Source of the DNA: Neurospora crassa OR74A
Lineage: Eukaryota; Ascomycota; Sordariomycetes; Sordariales; Sordariaceae
Length of the DNA: 64,000 nucleotides
Assembly (NCBI RefSeq): GCF_000182925.2
Contig: NC_026507.1
Span: 3,410,001 to 3,474,000 of the forward strand
Reading direction: 5' to 3'
The notes under the pieces: generated by a model
What the model was told of the DNA's origin: nothing
What the model saw: only the letters and a program-made list of their open reading frames with translations
Database searches by the model: none
Translations under genes and position numbers: made by a program
In this document: one piece after another, positions 47,246-59,206 of the stretch
Numbering within the stretch: position 1 is the stretch's first letter
Layout: every line of letters begins with the position of its first letter

Positions 47246-48817
47246 GCTGATGATTTCCATGAATGAGAGTTTGGAGAAGGGGATGTATGTGCAGATATGC
47301 TCATGATTCTGTATACTCACATCTTTGGGTTCTTTTGGTATGAGACCGGGTAAATAATGGGCCGGCGTTATGTACAGGGGGGCTTCTTCTTCTTCTTCTT
47401 GTATATGTAGCACGTTTTGATACCACCATATTTCTCGCACTATGCTGTCACAGTTTGAGATGAGGATGACTGAAGAGCAACGGCTCTTCCAATCCCCAAT
47501 GATATCGCCGAATTCGAAGGCCAAGGAAAGAAGAGGTCGCTCCGGGACAACCAACATCTCTTTTTATCGCATGGAAGGTAACCAAGGAGGTGCTGCCTGC
47601 CCCAACTTCCATCCATAGAGGTATCTTGCTTCTCCTCGGATATCGAGATAATCGACTAACAAATCTTCCCCGTTCATGTTTTCTTTTGTTTGTTTCGCTA
47701 CCTCCGTTCGATACTAGGAGGGCACGTGCTAATGATCATCACCTCAGCTTGACCGCCTCCTACATTGCCTAAGCTCCAGGCCCCCAAGCGAACTGGAACC
47801 CAACGAACTGTGTTGTTTGGGTCTCATGGCAAAAGCGGAGCCCACGCCGTCGATCACCACGCTACTTTGATCAACAACGGCCACCAACACCACCACCACC
47901 CACCACGCATGTAAGAAGTCAAACATTTGGATTTACTTAGCGTACTTAGGTACTTTAACCTTACTACTGCTGCACACAGCACAGCTCGCGACCAAATCGG
48001 CTGATCCCATTCCCGAGCTGACAAGTGTTTTTAGAGGATGTTTCAGTGTCTTAGAGTTGGAATTTCTTGATACTAGCTAGGTAGGTACACTACATACCCT
48101 GGCTGGCTGGATAGGACGAGCGGGAATTCCATCCGGAAGAAAGATGGCTCTAGTGTACCAAGGTAACATTGACATCGACTGTATCTAGACTGACTACACT
48201 AGTGCAAGGGGTTTTCGACAAAAATCTCCGATCGATTCATGTATGTACTGTAGTGTAGTGTGTAGCCAAACAGAAAGGTCCCACAGCGGAAGACGCCTGG
48301 CACGATCGGGTACAACAAACCAACCCATGGCCTGGCATGGCAACTTCACTGGCCGATGACTGGACCGACCGAGTTCGTGACGGACGGCTCAAACACACCT
48401 ACGTACTGTTTGTTGCTCGGACTGTACTGTACTGTACATCACATAGGCCACGCTTCCTCACAAAAACAGAGACAGAGCCCACATACATGTAGCGAACAGA
48501 GACAGAAGGACAGCAGAGTGAATCACTGGTGCACAGCCAGCCGTCCGGGTAATGGGTTCGTTGGTTGGTAATAGTCTGTCTCAGGGTCTTGGAAAGAAAT
48601 CGGGGCTGGGGGTGTTTCTTTCTGTTTTGTTCTGTTCTGTTCTGTTCTGTTTTCTTCCTTCAGAGTTCTTGAGACATGAACCAGGAACAAGTCAAGAAGA
48701 AGAAAAAAGTGTCCGATTGGGACTGGACTGTGTCGAAATCTCCGTGCTGCTATACAATGATGCTCGAAGTTGTATATCACTCAGGGGAGGGGGTTGGTTG
48801 AACTTGAACTTGCTCGG
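47246..48817. other. intergenic region
   Basis: This holds the 3' end of the GH76 gene and upstream sequence of the P450. Simple repeats include a tandem ctgta run near 48419-48434 and (TGTTC)n at 48629-48651. tacactac-type motifs lie at 48084 and 48190-48260. No supported gene was found. Confidence 0.5.
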
Positions 48818-48825
48818 TATAAATA
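48818..48825 (+). promoter_or_regulatory. TATA box of the P450 gene
   Basis: TATAAATA lies 216 bp upstream of the first start codon. Between it and the gene are a (GTCA)n run at 48908-48924 and several ctacctac runs. Confidence 0.5.
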
Positions 48826-49033
48826 GGTACCTATATCTTTGGGCATGGCTACCTACCTACATCAGGACCACCAGACTTGAAAGTATTGGACTACCGACCT
48901 ACCACCGGTCAGTCAGTCAGTCAGTTCAGTCATCGGGCATCTTCTTCTCCAGCCAACAACACCTCTGTTCTGGTTGCCGCGTTCTACCTACCTACTCAAC
49001 AAAGCAACCAGCCGTAGGTAGTTCACAGAAGAG

Positions 49034-51093
49034 ATGATGATGATGATGATGAATCTCTCACACCTCCTCCCACTGGGGATACCTCTACCCAGTCCTACCA
49101 GTTTGATAGGGATTTTCCTCATTGGCGTAAGTACCTACCTACCTACCTACCTTACCTACCTTACCTACCTCTACCTACTCCTGCCCTTGACATACAACAA
49201 TTATTAACATCTTCTTCCAGACCTCCATCCTCGTATCCTCCATCCTCCTCTCCGCCATCTACAACCTCACCCTGCACCCCCTCGCCCGCCACCCGGGCCC
49301 CTTTTTCCACCGCGCCTCCATCCTCCCCTATTTGTACCGCCAAATCACCGGCACGCTCCCGTGCTCCATCCTCGACTTCCACGCGCGGTACGGGCCCGTG
49401 GTGCGCATCTCGCCCAATGCTCTTTCTTTTGCCGACCCTCAGGCCTGGAAGGACATCTACGGCCATCGGCCCCACGGCGAAGAAGAGTTTGCCAAGCTCA
49501 ATCTCTTTTACCGAATCAAAGGGAGCCCGCCGAGTCTGCTGAGTGAAACAAAAGAGGCGCACGGGACGCTGAGGAAGTTGATGGCGCATGGGTTCAGTGA
49601 TCGGAGCATGAGGGCGCAGGAGGGGATTATTGGGGGGTATGTGAGTGCGTTGATTAGGGGGCTGAGGGGCAATTGTCGTTCTTCTTCTGGGAAGAGGGAG
49701 GACGTGGTGAAGCAGAACGAAGGAGTGGCGGAGGAGGAGGAGGAGGAAAAGGAAACGACGGCGGTCATAAACATGAAGAACACGAACACGAAGCAAACGG
49801 AGAACATGAACCAAAAAGAAGAGGAACAGGATGAACGTGTACCGCTTGACATGGTAAGCTGGTATAACTGGACTACCTTTGACATCATTGGCGACCTGGC
49901 CTTTGGCGAGCCGTTTGGGTGTTTGGAGAAGGCCGAGTACGATCCGTGGGTGGACGCGGTGGGGAAGAGTGTGCGGTTCGGCTGTGTCATGTTCGCCCTG
50001 AGGCTTTTGGGGCTGGAGGACTGGGTGTGTCCGCTTGTTCGGAAATTGAGCGGCAATGCCAGACGGTTTCATCGGAAAAGGACGATGGATAAGCTGCAGA
50101 GGAGGGTGAAGCTGACGAAGGAGAGGCCGGACTTCTTGGAGGGGTTGTTGCAGAAGAGAGAGGAGTGGGTGAGTTCATGTTCCCCCCTTTTTCTTTGCTG
50201 ATGGCTACTTAGCTGAAGTCCGAAAATATGGTGATAATGCTGGATGCTGACAAGTGGGCTTTTAACAACCTCTAGGGCATAGACATGGACGCACTCGCGG
50301 CCAATGCAAGTCTGTTGATCGTCGCCGGTTCGGAAACGACTGCAACACTCTTGGCTGGAGCAACATATATGCTGCTGAGGGATCCCGAGGCAATGAAGAA
50401 GCTGACTGAGGAAGTTCGCTCGACCTTCAAATCGGAGGAAGAAATCACCCTTTCGTCCGTGGGCAACCTCGAGTACATGCTGGCCTGCTTGAACGAGGCC
50501 ATGCGCCTCTATCCTCCTGTCCCTATCGGTATGCCCCGAGTGGTTCCCAAGGGCGGTGCCAAGGTTGCGGGCACATTCGTTCCAGAAGGTGTAAGTTTCA
50601 ACCTCCTTCAAGAAAAGCGTGATGTTATGGCGGCCATAGACTGACCAAACACTTGCTTTCTATCGACAAAGACCGTTGTTGCTGTATGGCACTGGGCAAC
50701 AAGCCACAATGAGCAGCATTTCGTCGAACCCTTCGAGTTCCATCCTGAGCGGTGGATGCAAGATCCCCGGTTTGCCAACGACAGGTTGGACGCGGTACAA
50801 CCTTTTAGTGTTGGACCAAGGAATTGTATTGGTCGGAGGTGAGCTAAGACTTCTCCTTTGCTGTTTTGGCACCTTATTTTTCTTCCTCTTTGTCCGTTGG
50901 CTGACGAATCACCCTCCTCTATCACAGCCTCGCCATCGCGGAGATGAGGCTCATCCTTACCAAAGTCGTTTACAACTTTGATATGAAGCTCGCAAACCCT
51001 GAAAAGGACTGGCTGGATCAACATATCTATACTCTGTGGGACAAACACCCGCTTCCGGTCTATTTGACCCCGATCGAGAGGAACGGTGTATAG
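49034..51093 (+). CDS. cytochrome P450 monooxygenase (CYP65/isotrichodermin-hydroxylase-like)
   Basis: Five exons (49034-49126, 49221-50168, 50276-50590, 50672-50838, 50928-51093) encode 562 residues. All introns are GT-AG and all phases close. An N-terminal membrane anchor is followed by LARHPGPFFHRAS, WxxxR-like structure and SWYNWTTFDIIGDLAFGEPF. Then come the I-helix AGSETT (364-369), ExxR (421-424) and the heme loop FSVGPRNCIGR with Cys504. The middle sequence resembles fungal CYP65-type enzymes, many of which act in secondary metabolism; the substrate is unknown, and no synthase gene is adjacent. Oddities are six consecutive ATG codons at the start and a Glu/Lys/Asn-rich insert of about 60 residues just before PLDMVSWYNW. 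Confidence 0.9.
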
Positions 51094-52485
51094 CCTGGAG
51101 ACAGTCAGTGATAGTTTCACTCATGTTTTCTCCATCAAACGTAGGTATACGCTAGGGGATGGGAAGAAGTGGTCTGGATGAAAGGGATCAAGAGAGTCCA
51201 CATCATTGGTACCTAACCCTGAGGATGAAACGAAGGGGATATCGGTGGTAGCAGTCAAGACTTGTATCTGTAATATTGTATCGGTTATAGATTTGTCCTC
51301 GTGGCGTCTAGAGGTAGTCACCAAGCGACTTCCAACGGCCCGGACACCGTCTTTGTCGTCGATGCTAATATCATGTTCCCCTACCATCTTCCTTAGACCG
51401 CTACTCTCTGTCGAGTATCGTGACAGTTTTCTTCATGTCAAAGACTACTTAGGACCAGAGACTCGAAGAGAGTAACAGGTCCGACCATGCACGCAGCGCT
51501 GGTGTCCAAGGGTTTGTAAGCATTCTGGAAGGTGTGAGTGGAAGTCATATGTACCCCACCCAGGTTTTCTCTTCTCACTGCAGTGTCCATATTAAGCCCG
51601 CCAATAATGGTAATCATTTCCCCACACATTGCTCCTTCCTCAAGTCTCGATTCTCTGATGTTGTCATGACCATGGCAAAAGTTGCAAGCATATGATTGGG
51701 CAGTCATACTATAGGCTGTAAACTACAGATTCATCAATGCACGTCGTCACTTCCCTACTACACTATCTAAACCGACATAGCTCGGCGTTGCGGTTTCCAG
51801 TCTGCGATTGACATAACATCCATGTAAGAGAGTTTGGCTCGTACGATACTTTCGGGTTGCATTCCTTCCTTCAATGTTCTCTTGGGCGTACGTAAGACGC
51901 AACATTGGTCCACTGGGCCTACCTATCTACCTATCTTTGCCACAGACCTACGGTCAGATCATCCGTCCTTTGTTCTCATCCAGCAGGACGAAGATATTCG
52001 CTTGTGTTACTACGTTTACGGCGAGATTCTGAGTTACACAAGTTGTGAGAAGTTGGTGAACGAGAAACCAATTGAAATCATCAACTAGAGCTCTTGACAT
52101 CTACTAGTTCTAACGTATCCAGCTGCCACTTAGCGTATCGAGCTGTTGGTAAATTCGGCCGCAGTACACATGTAGCCTCGGGTAACAGGGTGTTTTGTTC
52201 TTCACAAACGAGAGCAATCAAGTAGCCTCAGGATGCATCATGATTCCTGAATGCGGAGTCCGACCGGTTATACCACAATCCTTCTCTACTACGCCAATTT
52301 CCTCTATGCAACCTCATGCTTACAGGTTTACTAATAAACTCGTATTAGCAGAGAGGAGGGGGGTGATCAGCAAAGGCAGACCGAATGATGATGAAGCCTT
52401 GTCTTCAGATGCCGCGAAGCCGTCAATTCTGGAAGAGAAGGGCAACCAGCCTGCCAATTCCATGACGGATGAAGCCATCAAGAAG
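51094..52485. other. intergenic region
   Basis: This follows the P450 stop. No frame here carries a recognisable motif. The 84-codon and 115-codon frames at 51834 and 52195 lack supporting codon pattern or homology. The last few hundred bases are the promoter of the small secreted protein. Confidence 0.45.
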
Positions 52486-52493
52486 TATATAAA
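52486..52493 (+). promoter_or_regulatory. TATA box of the secreted cysteine-rich protein gene
   Basis: TATATAAA lies 134 bp upstream of the start codon and is followed by CT-rich sequence (52520-52620). This is a canonical fungal core promoter layout. Confidence 0.65.
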
Positions 52494-52619
52494 GCGCCCT
52501 CATTCCTGCAACTTGCCAACAACTTCTTTCTCCCTTGCCTGATCCATTAGCCTTCCTCCCTCAAGACCTTCCTCCAACACTACCTCTAGTCGACTCCCTT
52601 TTCAGGCCCTCCATTCAGT

Positions 52620-52910
52620 ATGCAACTTCTCCATCTCGTTTCGGCCATGGCCACTTTGGTCGCTTCAGTCCAGGGAACCGTCTTCCTTGGACAGTCGTGC
52701 AGTGGATCAGGTTACGACTGCACCGACGACTTCAATAGTGTTGCTGTTTGCAATGGTCGTCAGTGGGTACTGTCTGCACAATGCGGAAGAGCTTGTAAGT
52801 GAAACTTCTCACCCTTTGCATACCCAAGTACGTAGCTCTTTTGCAGCTAACCCTTGAGTTTAGGCTGTGTTTGGCCGGGTGGTGATCCTGCTCCATGGTG
52901 CAGGTGCTAA
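52620..52910 (+). CDS. small secreted cysteine-rich protein (8 Cys)
   Basis: Exons 52620-52794 and 52864-52910 give 73 residues. The intron has GTAAGT, CTAAC at 52847 and ends TTTAG at 52863. The alternative acceptor at 52846 gives an immediate stop. A signal peptide ends near Gly19 (LVSAMATLVASVQG). The mature part of about 54 residues has eight Cys at 27, 34, 44, 55, 59, 60, 71 and 73, an even number fit for four disulphides, with one CC pair and a CRC end. Spacing does not match hydrophobins, which have two CC pairs and are longer. I do not recognise the family. Small, secreted and Cys-rich fits effector, surface or antimicrobial-like proteins; the role is unknown. Confidence 0.75.
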
Positions 52911-53514
52911 ACGCAAGTTTTCGTCCTTCCATGTGTGGGGATGACCAACCTGAGGAACATCACTTGGAGCTGGCATTTCTTTTGGACATTCAGCTGCTCT
53001 CCCATAGCCCTAGGTTCCACGGGGTTATAGTGTATGGACTGGACTGGCAGAGGACGAGGAAAAAAGAACATAATTGTGTATTGTGTCCCAGAAAACATTC
53101 CTCTCTTTTTGCATGGCTAGAACTGTGCGTGTCTCCGAACTCGTGCCATCCGCCTTCGAAAGTTCAGTTGACGAGGAGAAATTCATTTTCCAACAATCAA
53201 TCCGTTTAGTTGAGGTGTGACAGTGATGGCCATTGTACCCAGTTGCAAGTTCTAGCTTCAATTGTGTTGTCTCCTTGCAGTGGTTAACTTCCTTTTCCAG
53301 ACCTGCCGACTCTCGTGGAGGGCTCGCTCATTCACAGCTCAAGGGGTTTGGGTGCACGAGGCTCACAAAAGACACCATCACGGAATACCATTGCCAGGCA
53401 ACTTGTGAACGCACTAATTGATCCGATACCAATATTCAATTACATTGTTATCCTTCAGTCTCGGTCTCCTAGCATAGCGCCGTGTAACCGTTTGTTTCTT
53501 TCACTACCCACAAT
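52911..53514. other. convergent intergenic region
   Basis: This lies between the stops of the secreted-protein gene (+) and the Cys-Pro protein gene (-). It probably holds both 3' ends. No supported gene was found. Confidence 0.5.
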
Positions 53515-54003
53515 CTAAGCACCAATACCAGCCATCTCACTCTTGTACTTCCCCGCAACCGGGCAGACGGCGCCCTCGCTGGCGCTCTGCAAATCCGGGT
53601 GTTCGTGGACCTTGCCCTTGTGATGTGCGACCTTGGCCTTGGTGACAGGGCACTCGGCATCCTCCGGCGCGCCCTCAATGTTGGGATGATCGGGGGACAG
53701 AACCGTCGTCGCTGTGCCGACCACGGGGCAGACCTCATCGTCCATCTCCTTGGACTTGGGCTCGTTGACGATGCGGCTGTTGAGTGCGGGGCAGGCCGAG
53801 GCGTCGTCCAAGCGCTTGAGACCCTCGGGCTGGGACACTTGAGGGTGCTTGTGGAGGTTGTGGTGGTGATCGGTTGAGGCCCCCACGACCGGGCATGTTT
53901 GGCCGGGCTGGGAGAGATCGATGTCCGGGTGGCTGGGAGGGAGAGTCGAGTTTGTGGTGCCAACGACAGGGCAGACCTGGGGGTTCGAGGTAGCGCCAGT
54001 CAT
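53515..54003 (-). CDS. conserved-looking protein with six Cys-Pro motifs
   Basis: The product has 162 residues, is intronless, and shows no signal peptide or membrane segment. It is built of imperfect repeats beginning CPVVG or a variant and often ending in PxHPD/N. Examples are CPVVGTTNSTLPPSHPDIDL at 11-30 and CPVVGTATTVLSPDHPNIEG at 92-111. Cys-Pro occurs at 11, 37, 71, 92, 118 and 147. These are all the cysteines in the protein. His-rich segments DHHHNLHKHP and HHKGKVHEHPD lie between them. Cys-Pro dipeptides act as heme regulatory motifs in several heme-sensing proteins, so heme or metal binding is a possible role, but that is inference. The coding strand is chosen by this repeat; the other frames there are shadows. 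Confidence 0.8.
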   Translation of the reverse strand: MTGATSNPQVCPVVGTTNSTLPPSHPDIDLSQPGQTCPVVGASTDHHHNLHKHPQVSQPEGLKRLDDASACPALNSRIVNEPKSKEMDDEVCPVVGTATTVLSPDHPNIEGAPEDAECPVTKAKVAHHKGKVHEHPDLQSASEGAVCPVAGKYKSEMAGIGA

Positions 54004-57000
54004 TGTGATTCTTGGTGTTCGTTTGTTGGGGGGATGTGTTGATGTGCGATGGGATTGTGAGACTTGGTAATCGAGCTGACCGTTCTTTCAGTGACTTGAT
54101 GCGATTGATTTGTGGATAGATGGTAAAATGTGTTGGAGGAGAGGTTTTGTTTGGAAGGACAGAGATATATTAAACAATATGCGATGCAGTGTGACAGCGA
54201 CCAGGTGACCTTGGGCGGTGCCGTGGGTGTGCGTACCTACCCGACGGGAACCTAACAAACGATCGTTCCTTCCCTTGTTGGCGAGATCACTCTAATCGGG
54301 ATGCAGGAGCGGTGACAGTGTCAAGAAGAGGAGGCAGCTGCAGCGACTTGTACGTAGCCTGTCAAGGGGAGTGACAGAATTAAGGGTACATTACACCACT
54401 TGGATGCGCATTACCGTTTTGGGGCATTCATCATCAACAAAAGCTTCAAATGTTGACCTGGAGTTGCATCTTCAATCTTCAATCAAATACCTATGCCTAC
54501 AACAGCTTGAATTCTGTTCAAAACTGACCGGGTCTCTTTTGGAGTGCAAGTCGTAGGCTTTAGACAACCAGGGCATTTATCTCCAAGAAAGCCAAAAGCC
54601 AAAGGCGCCCTCCGCTTTGGCGAACGGTGGGTGTACCTACACCACTACAGTTCGGTTCCCCCTTCGTCTAAGTTAGTTGCCTATGCCCATTCTCATCCCC
54701 TCCCGAGAGCCCCTCAAGGAGGATCGTCCCATGATGTTTCCCATGACGTATCCGCAGAATGCAGGCAGCGGCCCCAGGGCTCGAACGTTCCAATCACAGC
54801 AAGTACATATGTAAACTACTCCACAATCAGGGGATCGTGGGAAATGTGGAGCCGGTCTCTGGCTCCGGACGGACCCCAAAACCTAGAATCGTCTTATGTA
54901 CACTACAATTCCATGATAAGCCGCCCCTTGCTAGATGCTGTGGTCTCGTCTTCTCTCTGTCTCTCCAGTTTGTTTTTCTTGTGTGTATGTATCACATCAC
55001 TGAATGCACATGAAACGTGCAATTGAAGCCATGGGCAAATAAATTCTCTGACCAACTGCCTGTCGTCTGCGTCGGGCAGTATAATCAATCCCCCCCTGGA
55101 GCGGTCTGACGAGACGGCTAACAGGGCAGTCTCACCTATATTGGGTCTCGTTAACGCATCGGGCACCTAAAGATGAGCACATGTAAGAGGAAAAGGAAGT
55201 TGTGCCTTCCATTTCGATGTACAAGGAACTCTGACTTGCTCTTTCACTCGGCCTGCTAGACTACGGTGTCTCCAGGCCATGGTCACATGATCCCACGGGA
55301 GCGGGGAGAAGGTGGTAGGAAGGCAATATCACTCCCTACTACAAAGAAAATATCATAAACCGAATTACTTAGAGTGCCATCGACGAAGATCATCTACTAT
55401 GTAAGAAAAGATCTCGCTTCTATCTTATGTAGATGAGGCCAATGGAAGTAGTCATTTACGCAGCGAAATTTGGACAACGACACCAAGAAACGCCGCATCA
55501 GCTTCAGCACGTGACAAGGTCAAGCGATAGCGCGGACATGGCATTACTTATTCTCTCTCCAGTCTTCAATGCCAACTAGGTACATTACCTCCAACCTCCC
55601 ATCAGTAGTGTAGACACCATCAGCAATGGGTCAAACCAGCCGGTCAAAAGCAATGATCATGAGCTAAAGAGACAAAGGTCAGAGTGACAAAAAAGCGATC
55701 GGAACCACTGGCAGGTCGTCTTGAATTTCTTCTTCTTTATTCTATATTTTCTTTGTCTTCAATATTTCCCTTTAATACGTTCTTCTCAGAGTCGTATTCC
55801 TTTGATCTTTTTCTTCCTTTTGACGTCCTTTATTCGTCTTCTTGTCTTTCATTCCATGTCTTTGCTTGAAACCACTAGACTGTACTCCTCCTTGTTCCCA
55901 GTAAGTTTCTTCGAGTATCACCCAAGTACCATACCTATCGGCAGCAGCCAAGTTGGCAAAACTCAAGTATGTATCCGACAAACACTGCGATCGTCGCGGG
56001 GGGTCTGGACGGGCAAAACAAACGGCGAGTTAACGCGCGCGCCCGTACCGGCCAACGGGACCACGTGGTATGTACAGTATGTAGATGAATGGATGGTGGG
56101 ACCGACCAGACGGGAGGTAGGCAGGTAATAAGACGGAAAAAAGGTGAAGAGAAGTTCGGACCAAGGAAAACATCCCGTTGGTGATCTCATCCCAACGTCA
56201 GTCAGTCAGTCAGTCAGTCAGTCAGCTTTTTAAGCTTATTCCAACCACCGCCGAGCCATGGAAAAAAGGTGTTCGTTGTGTAACAATAACCAACCAAGAC
56301 ATCTCCTAGGTACAGAAGCGCGATGTGGTCTTTTCTCTTTTCTTCTTTTTCTTCTAGTGATGAGAAAAAAAATGAATTAATTCTCGGCTGTAGACATTTT
56401 CTTCGGCCGGATCCATTCCAGCCAGTTAGCTTGGGGAATCAAGACCCAAGTTTTCACGTGTAATATCATGATACCTATGTGAAAAGGGAAAGAAACCAGG
56501 AAAGAACGAGACAGGGACAAGATACCTTGGACAAGACAGCCTTGTCTGCCTGTTTTTTGCAAGGTGAAGGTCGAATATTCTTCTCTCTCTTGTTTGCGTT
56601 TCTCAAAATGAGACTGATACACGTCAGTCAGACGTGTGTCAATATCATATTAACCATGTACATATGTCCCTTATTTTATGCAACAGGTCGAGGTCGTCAT
56701 ACATAATCCGGTGTTATTACCGTCCAAAGGTTTCAGATGGGCTGTTCATGTCTGGGAACATCGCTGTTGTGAACCGAAACTCGGACATTCTGAAACAAAA
56801 GGGCTGGATTAACCTTTTTCTGGAAGAAGACGAGTACCTAGCGACATGACGTGTTGCAGTGAACATGGCAGGCTCTGATGATGATGAAATCTTTTGCCAG
56901 AATACGATATTGGTAAGATTGTGAGCAAAAGGTTCGTTACAGGTACAACTAGGTAGAATTCAGTCGAGTCGAGTCAACCTCGGCTTCAACTCAATTAGAT

Positions 57001-57464
57001 TCTCACGCAAGGCTCACAAGATTTCGCATCATAGTATGGATTAAGAAAATAAAGAAATGATGTATACTAAAATTTGGTACGTATATAGATGCGCTGGAAT
57101 GTATGTAGATAATCGAGCAGCCATTACGCCGTTATCCAGAAAAATATATTGACACCCGACATACAGTTGTGTCGTATGTACACGGCGTTGCCTGGCCTGA
57201 CTCTCATGCTCTCAACAACAACGTTTGCCATTTCTTCTAATGCGACTTTCAACCGTCAAGTGTGTTTGCGTTTGCGTTTGGGGGTATCTTATCACCAACT
57301 TCCCTCTCAGCTTTCCAAGATGATCGAACCGACTTGAAAGGAACCCCTCTTTGAGTATAGTTCCGAATCAAATATCGGATGAGATCAGAACATGACTACA
57401 GCTTGTTTGTTTTCTAGTTTTTTGCGTTTCCTTGTTTCGTCTCTTTTAAATTTGGACATCAAAT
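54004..57464. other. intergenic region
   Basis: These 3.5 kb between two minus-strand genes contain the promoter of the Cys-Pro protein, a (GTCA)7 microsatellite at 56197-56224, and pyrimidine-rich stretches near 55720-55860. A GTAAGT follows an open stretch at 55900, but no exon pair closes with it. I find no supported gene. A non-coding transcript cannot be excluded. Confidence 0.45.
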
Positions 57465-59206
57465 TTAAAGGAGCAAGCTAGCAGTTCCGAGAACGGCAGC
57501 CATCAGGACACCGGTGGCGGCGCCCTTGGAGACAGCGCCATTCTCCTCCTTGGGGCCGTCAACGGTGGTCTTGGTGCAGATATCGGTGCCCTCAAGAGCA
57601 GACTTCTTGACCCAGACCTTGGGCTCGCCGGCGCCCATGTAGGCGGTGATCTGGCCGAGGCCGTCGGCGGTGGTCGTGGCGCAGCTGAGGACCTCGACAA
57701 CCTCGTCAGAGTCGCGGAAGCCGCCAACGGGCATCTGGTAGCTGTCGCCCTTGGAGGACTTGTTGGTGACGCAGAACACGACCGAGTTCTCGGCGGGGCC
57801 CTTCTGCTGGCAGAAGTGGTTGGTGTCGGCGATCAGGACATTGGACGTCTGCTTGACGTAGGTAGGCGACTGCTTGATGGCGTTCTTGCGAACCTTGTTG
57901 AGGGTCTGGGCAAGAACGTAGAGGGGCGCCGAGGTGTTGTAGTTGGACTTCCAGAGGGGCTCGCGGTTCTCAGGGGTCGCGCCGCCCGTGAAGTGCTGCT
58001 CCTGACCTTGGTAGACTGTTGATTGTGTCAGATCAGTCATTTTCTGGTGCGCAGAAAAGGGAAAATGCGAAAATGAATATGTGTGTCTTACCAGTAGGGA
58101 TACCGTCGTTCATGATAACGTAGGTCATGGCGTTCTTGGCGAGGGCCATGTCTTGGTTCTGGCTGGCAAAGCGAGGCATATCGTGGTTCTCAATGAAGGT
58201 ACCGAGGGCAAGAGTGTCGTTGCAGCTGTCTTGGGCCTGGGCGCGGATCTCGCCGAGGCGCTCAAAAGAACCGCCGTTGAAAGCCGCGTTCAAGGGATAG
58301 TAGTCGAGGTAGTTGGGCATGCCGGGGAGGAGGTTCTTGGACTTGTTCTGGTAGCGGCACATGTCCTCGGTAACACCGGTCAAAACCTCACCGAGAGCGA
58401 AAACGCCGGAAGCCTGGACGAATTGGGGCAGGAACTCATCGTTGACGTGCTTGGCGGCATCGATACGGAGACCATCGATGGAATAGGTCGAGACGAGGTT
58501 CTTGATCCACTTGGTGAAAAGGCTGACAACATCGGGGGACTCGGTCTTGAGATCGGCGAGAGCAATGCCGTAGGGATAGAGCCAGCAGTCCTGGATGTTG
58601 GTAGCGTTCTCCCACTCGGTAACGTTGCAGTACGGGTGGAAGTATTTCTTGTCGTTGAACGGCTTGAACACGGAGTAGTCGACCTTGGGGGGCACAACGT
58701 TGTCGAACTCTTGCGCCATGTGGTTCACGACAACGTCAACCATGAGGAACATGTCACGCTTGTGGATCTCAGCAATGAGATTCTTGAGGTCCTCCTCGGT
58801 ACCGAATTTGGGGTTGACCTGGGTGAGATCCTGCGACCAGTAACCGTGGTAGGGCTCGCCAACGGCGGTGTTCTTATCCTCGTTCTTGATGACGGGGCTG
58901 ATCTGAATGGCATCGAAGCCCATACCTGTACATATTCTGTCGGCTGCTGGGCTCACAAAACGGGCAGGAGACAGGCTGGCCATACTTACCTTGGATATAA
59001 TCCAACTTGTTGGTGAGGCCCTTCCAAGTACCACCGCAAAACTCGTACAGCTTGCAGTCGACCGAACCACCGTCGTCGCGAGCGAAACGGTCGATCATGA
59101 CCTGGTAGATGGATCGGGACTTCCACGCATCAGCGTCGGCGGCGGCAGCATAACCGGAAAAGCTCAGGGCCGCCGCAATGGCGCCCGTCAAAAGAGATGA
59201 CCGCAT
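57465..59206 (-). CDS. GPI-anchored GH13 alpha-amylase
   Basis: Exons on the minus strand are 59206-58990, 58925-58092 and 58015-57465, giving 533 residues. Introns are 64 and 76 nt with GTAAGT and GTAAGA donors and CAG acceptors, and phases close. A signal peptide starts the protein (LLTGAIAAALSFSGYAAA). The four GH13 regions are DVVVNH (136-141), GLRIDAAKH with nucleophile Asp228, GEV with acid/base Glu252, and FIENHD with Asp321. The end VLMAAVLGTASLLL after a small-residue stretch looks like a GPI signal. Related Aspergillus AgtA-type enzymes are GPI-anchored glucanotransferases with Asn replacing the conserved His in two regions; here both His (141, 320) are kept, so hydrolysis is more likely. 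It faces an alpha-glucan synthase gene. Confidence 0.93.

Noticed and set aside
49161-50072. 303-codon minus-strand frame
   Set aside because: Antisense to P450 exon 2, which has clear P450 motifs.
56197-56224. (GTCA)7 array, considered as a CRISPR-like or regulatory repeat
   Set aside because: Four-base units without spacers: an ordinary microsatellite in a eukaryotic intergenic region.
58081-59016. 311-codon open frame on the plus strand
   Set aside because: Antisense shadow of the alpha-amylase exons; Val/Gly/Leu-rich with no domain.
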